Below are positions 1-8,426 of a stretch of 64,000 nt of DNA, in pieces. The translations under genes and the position numbers were made by a program. The notes below the pieces were generated by a model. The model was not told where the DNA came from. It saw nothing but the letters and a program-made list of their open reading frames with translations, and made no database searches. Source of the stretch: Affinirhizobium straminoryzae. Its GTDB lineage: Bacteria; Pseudomonadota; Alphaproteobacteria; Rhizobiales; Rhizobiaceae. Numbering within the stretch: the stretch's first letter is position 1; each line of letters opens with the position of its first letter. The stretch covers positions 1 through 64,000 of the forward strand of contig NZ_VJMG01000059.1 in the NCBI RefSeq assembly GCF_007004135.1, read 5' to 3'.

Positions 1-110
1 TCCCCGAGGGGAGAAGGGATGGGCCGTACCGTTTGCGGTTCTCCTCTCCCCTTGGGGAGAGGGTGGCCGAGCGAAGCGGAGGCCGGGTGAGGGGGAGCCC
101 CAGCCGCAGC
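1..110. repeat. GC-rich palindromic extragenic repeat
   Basis: Non-coding sequence downstream of the first gene. It contains a perfect hairpin, CCTCTCCCC / TT / GGGGAGAGG at 43-62, and a shorter TCCCC-GA-GGGGA palindrome at 1-12, followed by a GGTGGCCGAGCG stretch. The composition resembles the palindromic elements between urtA and urtB and between urtD and urtE in this window, so it probably belongs to a dispersed extragenic repeat family. The hairpin may also help end transcription of the leftward operon. Confidence 0.55.
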
Positions 111-121
111 CTGTGCGATCC

Positions 122-1537
122 TCACTCCCCCGCTTCCGCAAAAGCCTGCAAACCGGGAAACAGATAGTTCTTGCCCGCCTTGAAATCGAAGCTCGGGTTC
201 TCCCAGGCAATCATCTTGCCGGGGTTCAGCAGCCCTTGCGGATCGGTTTCCTTCTTGAAGGCAAGCTGCACCTCGTCGGTCTGCTTCATGCCGCCTTCCT
301 CCAGCGTATAGCGGTGCGGGTTGAAGATCGGGCAGCCGTGATCCTCGTGGATCTTGATGATCTCCTCCAGCCGCTCCTTCGTGGTGTAGCGCACCAGCGG
401 CAGGCCGGCGCATTGCATGTTGCCGTCGAACTTGATGAACTCGAGATGGCCGGGCACTTCGTCGCCGAAGATTTCCACCATCTTGCCGACCTTGGCCACA
501 TGGTCCGGGCTCGGATACTGGACCTGCAGATAGGTGAAGGTGGGATCGACCTTCAGCGCGCGCAGCGTCGTGTGGTTCCAGGCAAGTTCATAGGCATGCG
601 GAATGCCCTTCATGCTCTCCACCTTGTCGGAGCGGTACAGGATTTCGCCCTTCATGCGCTCTGTCAGCGCCGTAAATGCATCAATGGAATGGGGCGCCAC
701 CATCACCACCACGATCGACTGGCCGCGATGGCGGATGAAGGGTTTGTGGCGCGGGAAATAGTCATAAGGTATGGGGGCGGCGATCGGCGCGATCTCCTTC
801 AGCAGCAGCCCGTTCTTGTGGGCCAGCACGTCGGAAAAGCGCACCGCATCCATGAAGTCGTCATAGCCGACCAGCACGTCTACCCAGTCATAGGCCGGGG
901 CCAGCGGCATTTCCACCTCGGTGATGATGCCATTGGTGCCATAGGCGTGGCTGACCTTCTGCAGATCCCAGGCGGTCAGTTCCAGCACGCGCGGCTCGGC
1001 CTCCATGGTGACGACGCGCAGGCGCAGGATATTGCCGAGATCGCGAAGGCCGCCCCAGTGGATGGAGCCGACGCCGCCGGAGCCGCCGGCGATGAAGCCG
1101 CCGATGGTGGCGGTCTGGGCCGTCGACGGGTGGAAGCGCAGTTCCTGGCCGGAATGCGCCTTTGTCTGCTTGTCCAGTTCGGCGATGATGATGCCGGGTT
1201 CGCAGATCACGCGGCCGGGATGGATTTCCTTGACCTTGTTCATGTTGATGAGGTTCAGCACGATGCCGCCGGACAGCGGCATGGCCTGGCCGTAATTGCC
1301 GGTGCCGGCGCCGCGGGGCGTGACCGGCACGCCATGCGCAAACGCGACCTTCAGCGTGCGGATGACCTCTTCCTCCGATTTCGGCGAGACGACGAGATCG
1401 GCGGTGACATTGTCCAGCTCGGCCTTCAGGATCGGCGAATACCAGTAGAAATCCCGGCTCTTCTGGCGCACCAGCGCCGGATTGTCCTCCACCGCGATGC
1501 CATCGAGTTCCTGCTTGATTTTCGCGTAATCGGCCAT
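122..1537 (-). CDS. FAD-linked oxidase (GlcD / vanillyl-alcohol oxidase type)
   Basis: A 471-residue FAD-dependent oxidoreductase. The N-terminal FAD_binding_4 (PCMH-like) domain covers about residues 45-220, with the pyrophosphate-binding segment TPRGAGTGNYGQA near residue 92. The C-terminal FAD-oxidase domain ends with the typical DPQGLLNPGKM motif. Family members oxidise 2-hydroxy acids, D-lactate, glycolate or aromatic alcohols; the substrate here cannot be read from sequence. Its start lies 4 bp after the stop of the CodA-like gene, so it is the last gene of the five-gene leftward ABC-transporter operon. It probably handles a downstream product of the imported compound. Confidence 0.85.
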   Translation of the reverse strand: MADYAKIKQELDGIAVEDNPALVRQKSRDFYWYSPILKAELDNVTADLVVSPKSEEEVIRTLKVAFAHGVPVTPRGAGTGNYGQAMPLSGGIVLNLINMNKVKEIHPGRVICEPGIIIAELDKQTKAHSGQELRFHPSTAQTATIGGFIAGGSGGVGSIHWGGLRDLGNILRLRVVTMEAEPRVLELTAWDLQKVSHAYGTNGIITEVEMPLAPAYDWVDVLVGYDDFMDAVRFSDVLAHKNGLLLKEIAPIAAPIPYDYFPRHKPFIRHRGQSIVVVMVAPHSIDAFTALTERMKGEILYRSDKVESMKGIPHAYELAWNHTTLRALKVDPTFTYLQVQYPSPDHVAKVGKMVEIFGDEVPGHLEFIKFDGNMQCAGLPLVRYTTKERLEEIIKIHEDHGCPIFNPHRYTLEEGGMKQTDEVQLAFKKETDPQGLLNPGKMIAWENPSFDFKAGKNYLFPGLQAFAEAGE

Positions 1538-1541
1538 GTCG

Positions 1542-2849
1542 TCACTCGCTCATGATCGGGTCAAGGTCACGGTAATCCGGCAGGCGGCGGTCGATGCCCA
1601 TGCCATTCCGCATCACGATGCGGTCCGCCTGCGGACGGGAAAGGAATTCGCTCCAGCGGCGCGCCGAAAACAGCACGAGATCGGCGGGTGCACCGGCGCG
1701 GATGCGGCCGAGATCCGACCGGCCCAGAATGTCGGCCGGCGTGGTGGTGACGACGCGGGCGGCCTCATCCAGCGGGTGGTCGAGATGCAGGATGCGCACC
1801 GCCTCGCGAAACACTTCCACGGCATCGAGATCGCCATAGGCATAGAAGGGATCGCGCGTGTTGTCGGAAGAGACGGCGGTCTTCACGCCGGCCGCCGCCA
1901 GTTCGTGAAACAGCGTCACCCCCCGCCAGCGCGGCGTGCGCCCGGCATGGCGGTCCTGAAGATACATGTTGCACATTGGCAGCGACACGACCGAAAGCCC
2001 GGCCTCCGCCACGAGGTCGATGGTGCGTTTGGCGAGCTCGTCGTCCTGTCTCGCCAGCGAGCAGCAATGCCCGACGGTGACTGCGCCCTCAAAGCCGGTC
2101 TTCAGCTTGATCTCCGCAATGGTCTTCAGCGTCAGGACCTGCTTGTCCTCGGTCTCGTCCACATGCAGGTCGATGTCGAGGCCGTTGTCGCTGGCGGCGC
2201 GGAACAACGTTTCCAGGATCTTTTCGAAGTCGGGCAGGATGCGGGTCGCTCCGCCCAGCAGGCCGCCATGGCGTTTCGTCACCGCGACAATGTCGCCGAA
2301 CACGGTCTCGTCCAGCACCGCGTCGAGAGGCAGCAGCGAGACGGCCTGCAGGGCGATCCGGCCCTTCCAGTCCTCGCGGATCTCGGAAAACACCTCGAAG
2401 GAAATGCGGTGCTGCGGCGGCAGGCTGTCCAGATGCGTGCGGATCAGGCCGGTGCCGTGGGCATGGGCCGTCTTCAGCGAAAATTCCATGCGCGCCCGCA
2501 CATCCTCCGCCGTCCATCGGGCAGCGCGGTCGGCGCCGACATTTTCAAGCGCGCCCATGAATGTGCCGTCCGGGTTGCGGCGGCGCTCCCAGATATGGCC
2601 CTTGTCGAGATGGGTGTGCATGTCGACGAAGCAGGGCCAGACCATGCCGTCGCGCAGATCGGTGCGCGGCAGGGCGGCGGGCGCCGTGCCGGGAGACAGG
2701 ATGGCATCGACGCGGCCGTTGGCAATCACCAGATCGGCGGATACGAGGCCTTCCTTCGCCGGCGCCGCAAAGCCTTCCACGGCAATGGCGGGCAGGGTGG
2801 CATTGGCAAGAACGAAGTGCGGAGCCTTCGGAATATCGGTGAAGTCCAT
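1542..2849 (-). CDS. CodA-like cytosine deaminase / amidohydrolase
   Basis: A 435-residue amidohydrolase-superfamily deaminase. The metal-binding HTHLDK motif is at about residues 78-83. Further ligands or catalytic residues are in LHVDE (H228, E231), VGHC (H260) and SSDNTRDPF (D328). This arrangement matches cytosine deaminase and its relatives, which remove the amino group from cytosine, isocytosine or creatinine-like rings. The ATG overlaps the TGA of the permease gene by one base (TGATG), showing tight translational coupling with the ABC transporter. The same frame stays open far upstream, but that part has no homology sense and overlaps the permease. The substrate is inferred, not shown. 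Confidence 0.85.
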   Translation of the reverse strand: MDFTDIPKAPHFVLANATLPAIAVEGFAAPAKEGLVSADLVIANGRVDAILSPGTAPAALPRTDLRDGMVWPCFVDMHTHLDKGHIWERRRNPDGTFMGALENVGADRAARWTAEDVRARMEFSLKTAHAHGTGLIRTHLDSLPPQHRISFEVFSEIREDWKGRIALQAVSLLPLDAVLDETVFGDIVAVTKRHGGLLGGATRILPDFEKILETLFRAASDNGLDIDLHVDETEDKQVLTLKTIAEIKLKTGFEGAVTVGHCCSLARQDDELAKRTIDLVAEAGLSVVSLPMCNMYLQDRHAGRTPRWRGVTLFHELAAAGVKTAVSSDNTRDPFYAYGDLDAVEVFREAVRILHLDHPLDEAARVVTTTPADILGRSDLGRIRAGAPADLVLFSARRWSEFLSRPQADRIVMRNGMGIDRRLPDYRDLDPIMSE

Positions 2850-3679
2850 CAGTTTTCTCTCCGGACGCTGCTTTCGTGCCAGCGGTGCAGCCCAAGCCAT
2901 GCAATGAAGGAGGTGATGCCGAAGATCACCACGCCAAGCGCCGAGAGCAGCACGAGGGCGGCAAACAGGCGCGGGATGTTCAATCGGTACTGTGCTTCCA
3001 GCAGGCGGAAGGCGAGGCCGGATCCGGCACCGGCGGAGCCGGCGGCAAATTCCGCGACCACGGCGGCAATCAGCGACAGTCCGCCGCCGATCCTGAGCCC
3101 CGTCATGAAGTAGGGCAGGGAGGCCGGCAGCTTCAGATAGATCAGCGTCTGCCAGCGGGAGGCGCCGTAAAGGTCGAACAGGTTCAAGAGGTTGTGGTCG
3201 ACGCTCTTCAACCCCTGCACCATGTTGGAGAGAATGGGGAAGAAGGCGACGAGGAAGGCGCAGATGAGGAGGGCAACCTGCGTGGTTGGCGCATAGATGA
3301 GGATCAGCGGCGCGATCGCCACGATCGGCGTGACCTGCAGGATCACCGCGATCGGATAGAAGGCCGTCTCGATCCATTTCGACTGGATGAGGAAGATGGC
3401 AATCCCGACGCCGCCGATGAGCGCCAGGCCAAGGGCGGCCATGGTGATCTGCGTCGTCACCCACAGCGCCGGTGCGAGCGTGCCCCAGTCCTTGACGAGG
3501 GACTGCGCCACGGCGCCGGGGCCGGGGAGGATATATTGCGGCACGCCGGTTGCGGTCACCAGCACCTGCCAGAGGACCACCAGCGCCACGACGACAAGGA
3601 TCGGGATCAGGATACGCAGCAGCGTTTCGCGGTTTTTCGCGGCGGAAGCGGCGGTCGGGACGGGAGAGGCCGTGCTCAT
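2849..3679 (-). CDS. ABC transporter permease (NitT/TauT type)
   Basis: A 276-residue inner-membrane permease with about six hydrophobic segments. The BPD_transp_1 EAA loop is LYGASRWQTLIYLKLPASLP at roughly residues 175-195. It belongs to the SsuC/TauC/ThiX-like family, which pairs with NMT1/THI5-type binding proteins. The start was set at the ATG overlapping the ATPase TGA (TGATG). A longer in-frame extension would run deep into the ATPase gene and is rejected. It forms the membrane channel of the importer with the ATPase just upstream and the binding protein at 4629-5645. Confidence 0.9.
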   Translation of the reverse strand: MSTASPVPTAASAAKNRETLLRILIPILVVVALVVLWQVLVTATGVPQYILPGPGAVAQSLVKDWGTLAPALWVTTQITMAALGLALIGGVGIAIFLIQSKWIETAFYPIAVILQVTPIVAIAPLILIYAPTTQVALLICAFLVAFFPILSNMVQGLKSVDHNLLNLFDLYGASRWQTLIYLKLPASLPYFMTGLRIGGGLSLIAAVVAEFAAGSAGAGSGLAFRLLEAQYRLNIPRLFAALVLLSALGVVIFGITSFIAWLGLHRWHESSVRREN

Positions 3680-4509
3680 CAGTGCATCTCCATGGCTTCG
3701 CCGCCCATGGCGTCGAGAAGGGCGGCCGACACCTTTTCGCAGGCCGCGCGATAGTCTTCCGAGGCGCGGTAGAGCGGCCCCCGTTCGAGGCTGGTCTGCA
3801 ACGGAAAATCCGCATGCACGCGGCCGGGCCTTGCCTTCATCACCACGATGCGGTTCGCCAGATAGGCGCTCTCGAACACGGAGTGGGTGACGAAGATGAC
3901 CGTGATGCCGGTATCCCGCCACAGCTTAAGCACGTCATCGTTCAGCTTCTGGCGGGTGATTTCGTCGAGCGCGGCAAAGGGCTCGTCCATCAACAGCAGC
4001 TTCGGCTTCGTCACCAGCGCGCGGGCGATCGAGACGCGCATCTTCATGCCGCCGGACAGTTCGCGCGGATAGGCCTTCGCGAAATCCTTGAGGCCGACGG
4101 TGTCCAGTGCCGTCATGATGGCATCGGCAGCATGGGCCCTCGAAACCCCACGCAGGCGCAGCGGCAGGTAGACATTGCCGAACACCGTCTGCCACGGCAT
4201 CAGGGTCGGTTCCTGGAAGACGAAGGAGATATCGCCTTCCGGCAGTCCCCTTACATTGATGCGCGAGGCCGGCCAGTCGATGGTGCCGGTTGTCGTGTCG
4301 CCGAGGCCCGCGATGATCCTGAGCGCCGTTGATTTGCCGCAGCCAGACGGCCCGAGCAGGCTGACGAATTCGCCGCCCTCGACGGTCAGCGACATGTCGG
4401 AGAGCGCCAGCGTGCCGCTGGAAAAGCTCTTGGAAACGTTGCGCATCACCACCAGCGGACGCTTGTGGGAGGAGCCGGGCGGTATGTCGAGCGATTGCAA
4501 ATCTGTCAT
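3679..4509 (-). CDS. ABC transporter ATP-binding protein (NitT/TauT type)
   Basis: A 276-residue ATPase that energises the adjacent importer. Walker A is GPSGCGKST at residues 53-61, the signature LSGGMKMRVSIARA is near residue 150, and Walker B LLLMDEPFAALD is near residue 172 with the switch His in VTHS. The Q-loop (VFQEPTLMPW) is intact. It closely resembles SsuB/TauB/ThiZ ATPases. It lies second in the operon, after the binding-protein gene and a hairpin-bearing 119-bp gap, and its stop overlaps the permease start. Confidence 0.92.
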   Translation of the reverse strand: MTDLQSLDIPPGSSHKRPLVVMRNVSKSFSSGTLALSDMSLTVEGGEFVSLLGPSGCGKSTALRIIAGLGDTTTGTIDWPASRINVRGLPEGDISFVFQEPTLMPWQTVFGNVYLPLRLRGVSRAHAADAIMTALDTVGLKDFAKAYPRELSGGMKMRVSIARALVTKPKLLLMDEPFAALDEITRQKLNDDVLKLWRDTGITVIFVTHSVFESAYLANRIVVMKARPGRVHADFPLQTSLERGPLYRASEDYRAACEKVSAALLDAMGGEAMEMH

Positions 4510-4567
4510 TCCGTCACGCGATCAAAGGGCGGGCCTTCGGTGTTCTTCCGGAAGGTAAGGGCGTCTC

Positions 4568-4597
4568 ACCTCCTCTGTCCTGCCGGACAGAGGAGGT
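4568..4597 (-). terminator. Intercistronic hairpin between binding-protein and ATPase genes
   Basis: Perfect 13-bp inverted repeat ACCTCCTCTGTCC / TGCC / GGACAGAGGAGGT in the gap between the binding-protein stop (4629) and the ATPase start (4509). No T-run follows on the leftward strand. It may therefore be an mRNA-stabilising or partial-attenuation hairpin that raises binding-protein expression over the membrane parts, a common design in ABC operons, rather than a full terminator. Confidence 0.5.
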
Positions 4598-4628
4598 CAT
4601 TGCGCACCGCCGAGCGATACCGATCCCC

Positions 4629-5645
4629 TTACTTCTTCAGCGCCATGCCCACGCCCTTGCAGACGAACTTGGTGGTGTAGGCCTTCTTGTAGTCGAGGTC
4701 CTTCGGCTCGACGCCGATCGAGACCATTTCATCGAAGAACTGCTTGTAGCGGGCGTCCGTCATGCAGCCGATGCCTTTGGTCAGCGCATCGCCGGATTCC
4801 AGGATGCCGTATTCCTTCATCTTGGCGATGGAATAGGCGATCTGACCATCGGTCATTTCCGGATTGTCCTTCTTGATCAGGTCGTTCGCCTTCTTGTTGT
4901 CGCCGTAGATGTAATTGTACCAGCCCTCGATCGAGGCATCGACGAAGCGCTGCACCACATCCGGCTTCTTGTCGATCATCCCCTGCGTGGTGGTGATCAT
5001 CGTGGAATAGGGGCTGTAGCCGGCATCGGCGAGCAGGAAGACCTTCGGTGCCCAGCCGGCCTGCTTTTCGATCTCATAGGGCTCGGAGGTCAGGTAGCCC
5101 TGCTGCGCGGACTTCTTGTCGGCGATGAACGGCGCCGGGTTGAAGGTGTAGGGCTTGTACTGGTTCTCGCGAAAACCCTTGAAGTTCTTCTTCATCCATT
5201 CGAAGTAGGTGACGTAGCCGTCCTTGCCCATGAAGATGGTGTCGAGCTTGGCCAGATCCTCGAACTTGTCGACGCCGACACCGGGATGGGCGAGCAGGAC
5301 CTGCGGGTCCTTCTGGAAGATGGAGGCGACCGACACCATCGGAATGCCTTCCTTGACGGCGTCCATGTCGCCCAGCGGCCCGCCCATGTAGAAATCCACC
5401 TTGCCGGCAATCAGCAGCGCACGGTTGGCGGCGTTCGGGCCGCCCTGCACGATCTTCACCTTCAGGCCGTATTTTTCGTAGGTGCCGTCGGCAACCGCCT
5501 GATAGAAGCCGCCATGCTCCGCCTGGGCCAGCCAGTTGGTGCCATAGGAAACCTCATCCAGCGCATGTGCCGACCCGGCGGCGGCAAGGCCGAAGGCAAG
5601 CGCCAGGCCTGCCAGATATGCGTGTGTCTTTCGCAGCTGTTCCAT
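4629..5645 (-). CDS. ABC transporter substrate-binding protein (NMT1/THI5-like)
   Basis: A 338-residue periplasmic binding protein. A signal peptide is visible (basic MEQLRKTH start, hydrophobic core LAGLALAFGLAAA, cleavage after SAHA near residue 27). The mature part opens with YGTNWLAQAEHGGFYQA, typical of the NMT1/THI5-like fold that binds pyrimidines such as HMP, or other small heterocycles and sulfonates. The ATG at 5645 was chosen because the signal peptide begins there and AGGGAA lies upstream. It is first in the leftward operon, divergent from the LysR gene. The neighbouring CodA-like deaminase suggests a nitrogen heterocycle as ligand; this is inference. Confidence 0.88.
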   Translation of the reverse strand: MEQLRKTHAYLAGLALAFGLAAAGSAHALDEVSYGTNWLAQAEHGGFYQAVADGTYEKYGLKVKIVQGGPNAANRALLIAGKVDFYMGGPLGDMDAVKEGIPMVSVASIFQKDPQVLLAHPGVGVDKFEDLAKLDTIFMGKDGYVTYFEWMKKNFKGFRENQYKPYTFNPAPFIADKKSAQQGYLTSEPYEIEKQAGWAPKVFLLADAGYSPYSTMITTTQGMIDKKPDVVQRFVDASIEGWYNYIYGDNKKANDLIKKDNPEMTDGQIAYSIAKMKEYGILESGDALTKGIGCMTDARYKQFFDEMVSIGVEPKDLDYKKAYTTKFVCKGVGMALKK

Positions 5646-5728
5646 CCGACCGTTCCCTTGTTGTGGTGTGGCGCGTCCCTGCGCCATCCTTTTTTTCCAT
5701 TTCAGCCATTGCTTTCGCGCTTTGAAAA

Positions 5729-5754
5729 GCATCAAAATTCGCACGGATTGATGC
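5729..5754. promoter_or_regulatory. Inverted repeat, probable LysR operator
   Basis: Perfect 7-bp inverted repeat GCATCAA-N12-TTGATGC in the 181-bp region between the divergent binding-protein and LysR genes. Arms of this type with a long AT-rich centre fit the T-N11-A style of LysR-family sites. The position, 84 bp upstream of the transporter start codon and 73 bp upstream of the LysR start codon, suits control of both genes by the LysR protein. Confidence 0.55.
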
Positions 5755-5826
5755 CTTTCAGGCAGCGCTGGCTGCAGGCTTGCATAAAGTGTGCGCCATG
5801 GACAAAATTTAAGCAATGGACTTCCG

Positions 5827-6804
5827 ATGCTGCACTCCCGCAAGCTCCAGTATATCGATGAAATTGCCCGCTGCGGCTCCATCCGCAAGGCGGCGGCCCG
5901 GCTGAATGTCGCCTCCTCTGCCATCAACCGCCAGATTCTGGCGCTGGAGGAGGAACTCGGCGTGCCGATCTTCGAGCGCATGCCGCGCGGCCTGCGCCTG
6001 ACGGCTGCGGGCGAATTGTGTATCGAGCATATCCGCGAGGTGCTGAAGGCTTATGACAAGCTGGAAACCCGGGTGCGCGGCCTGAAGATGCCGCAGGCCG
6101 GCCGCGTCTCGATGGTGTCGACGGTCGGTCTGGCCGCAGGGCCGATGCCGGAGATCGTGGCGCGCTTCGTGGAGCGGCATCCGCGCATCCGCATCCAGCT
6201 TGCCATCGATGGCGCCACCACCACCGCCAATCCGGTGCTGTCGGGCGAGGTTGAGATCGGCATCGGCTTCAACATTCCGGCGACGCCGGGCCTCCGGACG
6301 CTGGCAAGCTTCGATATTCCGATCGGCGTCGTGCTGCCGCCCGATCATCGGCTGGCGCAGGATGAAGGGCCGATCGATCTTGCCAAGGTGGTGCAGGAGC
6401 CGCTGGTGCTCGCCCAGCCCGGCATGAGCCTGCGCACCATGATCAACCTCATCCTGGCGCCGCTGCCGGTGCCGGTGGAGCCAGTGGTGGAAACCGGCGC
6501 GCCGGAAACGCTGCGCCATCTGGTCAAGCGCGGGACAGGCCTGACCTTCCTCAATCCGCTCGATGTGCTGGGCGAATGCCGGCGCGGCGAACTGGTGTTC
6601 CGGCCTCTGTCGGAATCCTGTCGCCGGCACCAGCCGATGAAGATTTTTACCCGGGCGCGGGCGACGCTCGATGCGGCGGCGAGCCTGTTCATCGAATTCC
6701 TGCTGGCCGAGCTTGGCCAGCAGGTCGCCGAACTGGAGGCGAAGGGCCATGTGCCGCGCCAGGCGGGCGGCGCGGCAGGCCTGCGGGACGAGCAGACGCG
6801 CTGA
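5827..6804 (+). CDS. LysR-family transcriptional regulator
   Basis: A 325-residue LysR-type regulator. The N-terminal winged helix-turn-helix covers about residues 1-60 (SIRKAAARLNVASSAINRQI, then ELGVPIFERMPRGLRLT). A periplasmic-binding-like effector domain follows from about residue 90. The start is the ATG giving the canonical MLHSRKLQYIDEIA opening; the frame stays open further upstream but without homology. It is divergent from the ABC transporter operon and converges with the creatininase-family gene, stopping 12 bp short of it. It likely senses the imported compound or a breakdown product. Confidence 0.9.
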   Translation: MLHSRKLQYIDEIARCGSIRKAAARLNVASSAINRQILALEEELGVPIFERMPRGLRLTAAGELCIEHIREVLKAYDKLETRVRGLKMPQAGRVSMVSTVGLAAGPMPEIVARFVERHPRIRIQLAIDGATTTANPVLSGEVEIGIGFNIPATPGLRTLASFDIPIGVVLPPDHRLAQDEGPIDLAKVVQEPLVLAQPGMSLRTMINLILAPLPVPVEPVVETGAPETLRHLVKRGTGLTFLNPLDVLGECRRGELVFRPLSESCRRHQPMKIFTRARATLDAAASLFIEFLLAELGQQVAELEAKGHVPRQAGGAAGLRDEQTR

Positions 6805-6816
6805 GGCCTGCGGCTG

Positions 6817-7626
6817 TCAGCGGCTGTAGAGATTGGACAGCGGATAGCGTTCGAGATCGCGCAGCAGTTCGATGAAGCCCGCCACCTGATGGCGGCAGAT
6901 GGCGGCCCCCTTCTCGGCGGTGCCGGCACTCGCATTGCCGACCACGCCATGCGGGTTGAGATCGTGGGCGATCCAGGCGAGCGAATGCGGGGGCAGCGGC
7001 TGCAGGAAGCGGGACTGCGCCTTCATCTCCTCCGCCCGCGAGCGGAAATCCTCGGCCTTGTCCATCCGCACCAACTCGGGGCGGAAATGCAGCATCAGCG
7101 ATGTTTCCACTTCGCCGCCATGGATGCCGAAGGCCTGTTCGTGCGCGCTGATCATGCCATCGGGATGGCCGAAGCGCGCCCATTGGGTGGCAACGACCGC
7201 CATGCCGAACCGCACGCGGATCTCGCGCGCCACGATGTTCATGATATCGAGATTGCCGCCATGCGAATTGACGATCACCATCTTGCGCAGGCCCGCTTCC
7301 GCCACCTTGCCGCCGATCGCCGTCCAGGCAGGGATGAGGATGTCGGCGCCGAGCGAGAGCGTGCCGGGGCCATAGATGTGTTCGTTCGCCTTGCCGATTT
7401 CCTGGGTGGGCAGCACCAGGATGTCGAGATCCTCAGGCAATTGCCGCTGCAATTCCGCCAGCATGCCGTTGGCGATGGCAACGTCGGTGGCGATCGGCAG
7501 ATGTGGTCCGTGCTGCTCGGTGGAGGCGATCGGCAGCACCGCGATCGTCGTGTCCGGCGCAAGGGCTGCAAAATCATGCGTGTTGAGTTCGTTCCAGTAA
7601 AACGGCTTGCGCTTTGCCTCACCCAT
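6817..7626 (-). CDS. Creatininase-family amidohydrolase
   Basis: A 269-residue metal-dependent amidohydrolase of the creatininase fold. The expected metal ligands are all present: E37 and H39 in STEQHG, D48 in PIATDVA, H122 in NSHGGN, and H169/E172 in GIHGGEVE. Family members open cyclic or N-formyl amides, for example creatinine to creatine, or formamidopyrimidine steps. The start is supported by GGAGAA eight bases upstream of the ATG. It lies beside the LysR regulator and near the CodA-like deaminase, suggesting one nitrogen-heterocycle pathway. The exact substrate is unknown. Confidence 0.85.
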   Translation of the reverse strand: MGEAKRKPFYWNELNTHDFAALAPDTTIAVLPIASTEQHGPHLPIATDVAIANGMLAELQRQLPEDLDILVLPTQEIGKANEHIYGPGTLSLGADILIPAWTAIGGKVAEAGLRKMVIVNSHGGNLDIMNIVAREIRVRFGMAVVATQWARFGHPDGMISAHEQAFGIHGGEVETSLMLHFRPELVRMDKAEDFRSRAEEMKAQSRFLQPLPPHSLAWIAHDLNPHGVVGNASAGTAEKGAAICRHQVAGFIELLRDLERYPLSNLYSR

Positions 7627-7927
7627 GGCGGTTCTCCTTCTGCGACCCTCCCTCGATAAGCCAATCTGAGCGCATGCGAAAAGCGCCAAATTCCGTGCGG
7701 CTCGTTGCCTTTTTGCGCGCGCTTTCAGACTGCCGCCTGTGCTCATTCTCGATTCGGGAAAAAATCGGGTTTCGCTAAAATTGCGGCCATCCGCTTAAAC
7801 GCCCTTCAAAAAGAAAGGGATTATAGCTGTGCCATGGCTGGAGCAGAGGCTCCGGGCGACCCGGAAGACAAGGGTCGTTGAACCGAAACGAAACGGTGAG
7901 AACGCCGTTCGACACGACAGGGCGACC
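7627..7927. other. Gene-free 301-bp divergent intergenic region
   Basis: This stretch lies between the divergent creatininase-family gene and the small secreted-protein gene, so it should carry both promoters. It contains AT-richer runs, for example around 7800-7830 (TTCAAAAAGAAAGGGATTATAG). I find no convincing paired -35/-10 boxes, repeats or small gene. Confidence 0.4.
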
Positions 7928-8371
7928 ATGATGAAGACCTCTTTCCTGACTGCAGCGATCTTGGGACTGACCGTTTCCATCGCCGGCATGGCCGAGGCCG
8001 CGGGGCCGGGTGGCCTGGCACGCTCCGCCTTTCATGGGGTGATGCCGCAGGCGGCGGTCGCCTCGGTCAAGCCCGCGCCAAAACCCTACGAGACGGATTA
8101 TGCCGCGGTGCAGAGCCTCAACATCGCCGTCAACGAAAGTTTTGGCGCGCTGGATTCCTATTTCGACGGCTTTGCCGGGGATCGCGCGCCTGCCGGCCTC
8201 TGCACCGATTGCGCCCGCATCAAGCAGGACGAGATGATTCGCCGTGGTGCGCCGAAAGACAGCCTTCGCATCGGCTATCTCATGGACGCCGATGGTTTCA
8301 TGCAACGGGTTCTGGTGCTCGACAGCGAGAACGGCACCATGGTTCTGGACAACCGCATGCCCGGCGCCTGA
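7928..8371 (+). CDS. Secreted BTLCP-like protein (transglutaminase-like fold), probably catalytically degenerate
   Basis: A 147-residue protein with a clear signal peptide (MMKTSFLTAAILGLTVSIAG, cleavage near MAEA). Residues 60-142 resemble bacterial transglutaminase-like cysteine peptidases (DUF920/BTLCP): LNIAVNESF, then LCTDCARIKQDEMIRRG where the family has its catalytic Cys (C92), and VLVLDSENGTMVLDN where it has the His and Asp. The usual His before VLV is replaced by Q126, and the protein stops five residues after the VLDN motif, shorter than typical members. The start was set at the first Met of the signal peptide. It may be a non-enzymatic relative. Confidence 0.6.
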   Translation: MMKTSFLTAAILGLTVSIAGMAEAAGPGGLARSAFHGVMPQAAVASVKPAPKPYETDYAAVQSLNIAVNESFGALDSYFDGFAGDRAPAGLCTDCARIKQDEMIRRGAPKDSLRIGYLMDADGFMQRVLVLDSENGTMVLDNRMPGA

Positions 8372-8396
8372 GCCGCCGCGGCCTGTCAAACCCAGC

Positions 8397-8426
8397 AACC
8401 GGCGGGATTATCGTTCCGCCGGTTTT
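8397..8426 (+). terminator. Rho-independent terminator
   Basis: Stem AACCGGCGG / CCGCCGGTT (9 bp, 10-base loop) followed by TT, 25 bp after the stop of the small secreted-protein gene. The convergent EamA gene ends inside the loop, so the structure may serve both strands. Confidence 0.6.

Noticed and set aside
2850..3815. Upstream extension of the CodA-like frame to a total of 757 codons
   Set aside because: The extra part overlaps the permease in another frame and has Arg/Pro-rich shadow composition; the TGATG overlap start at 2849 fits the operon.
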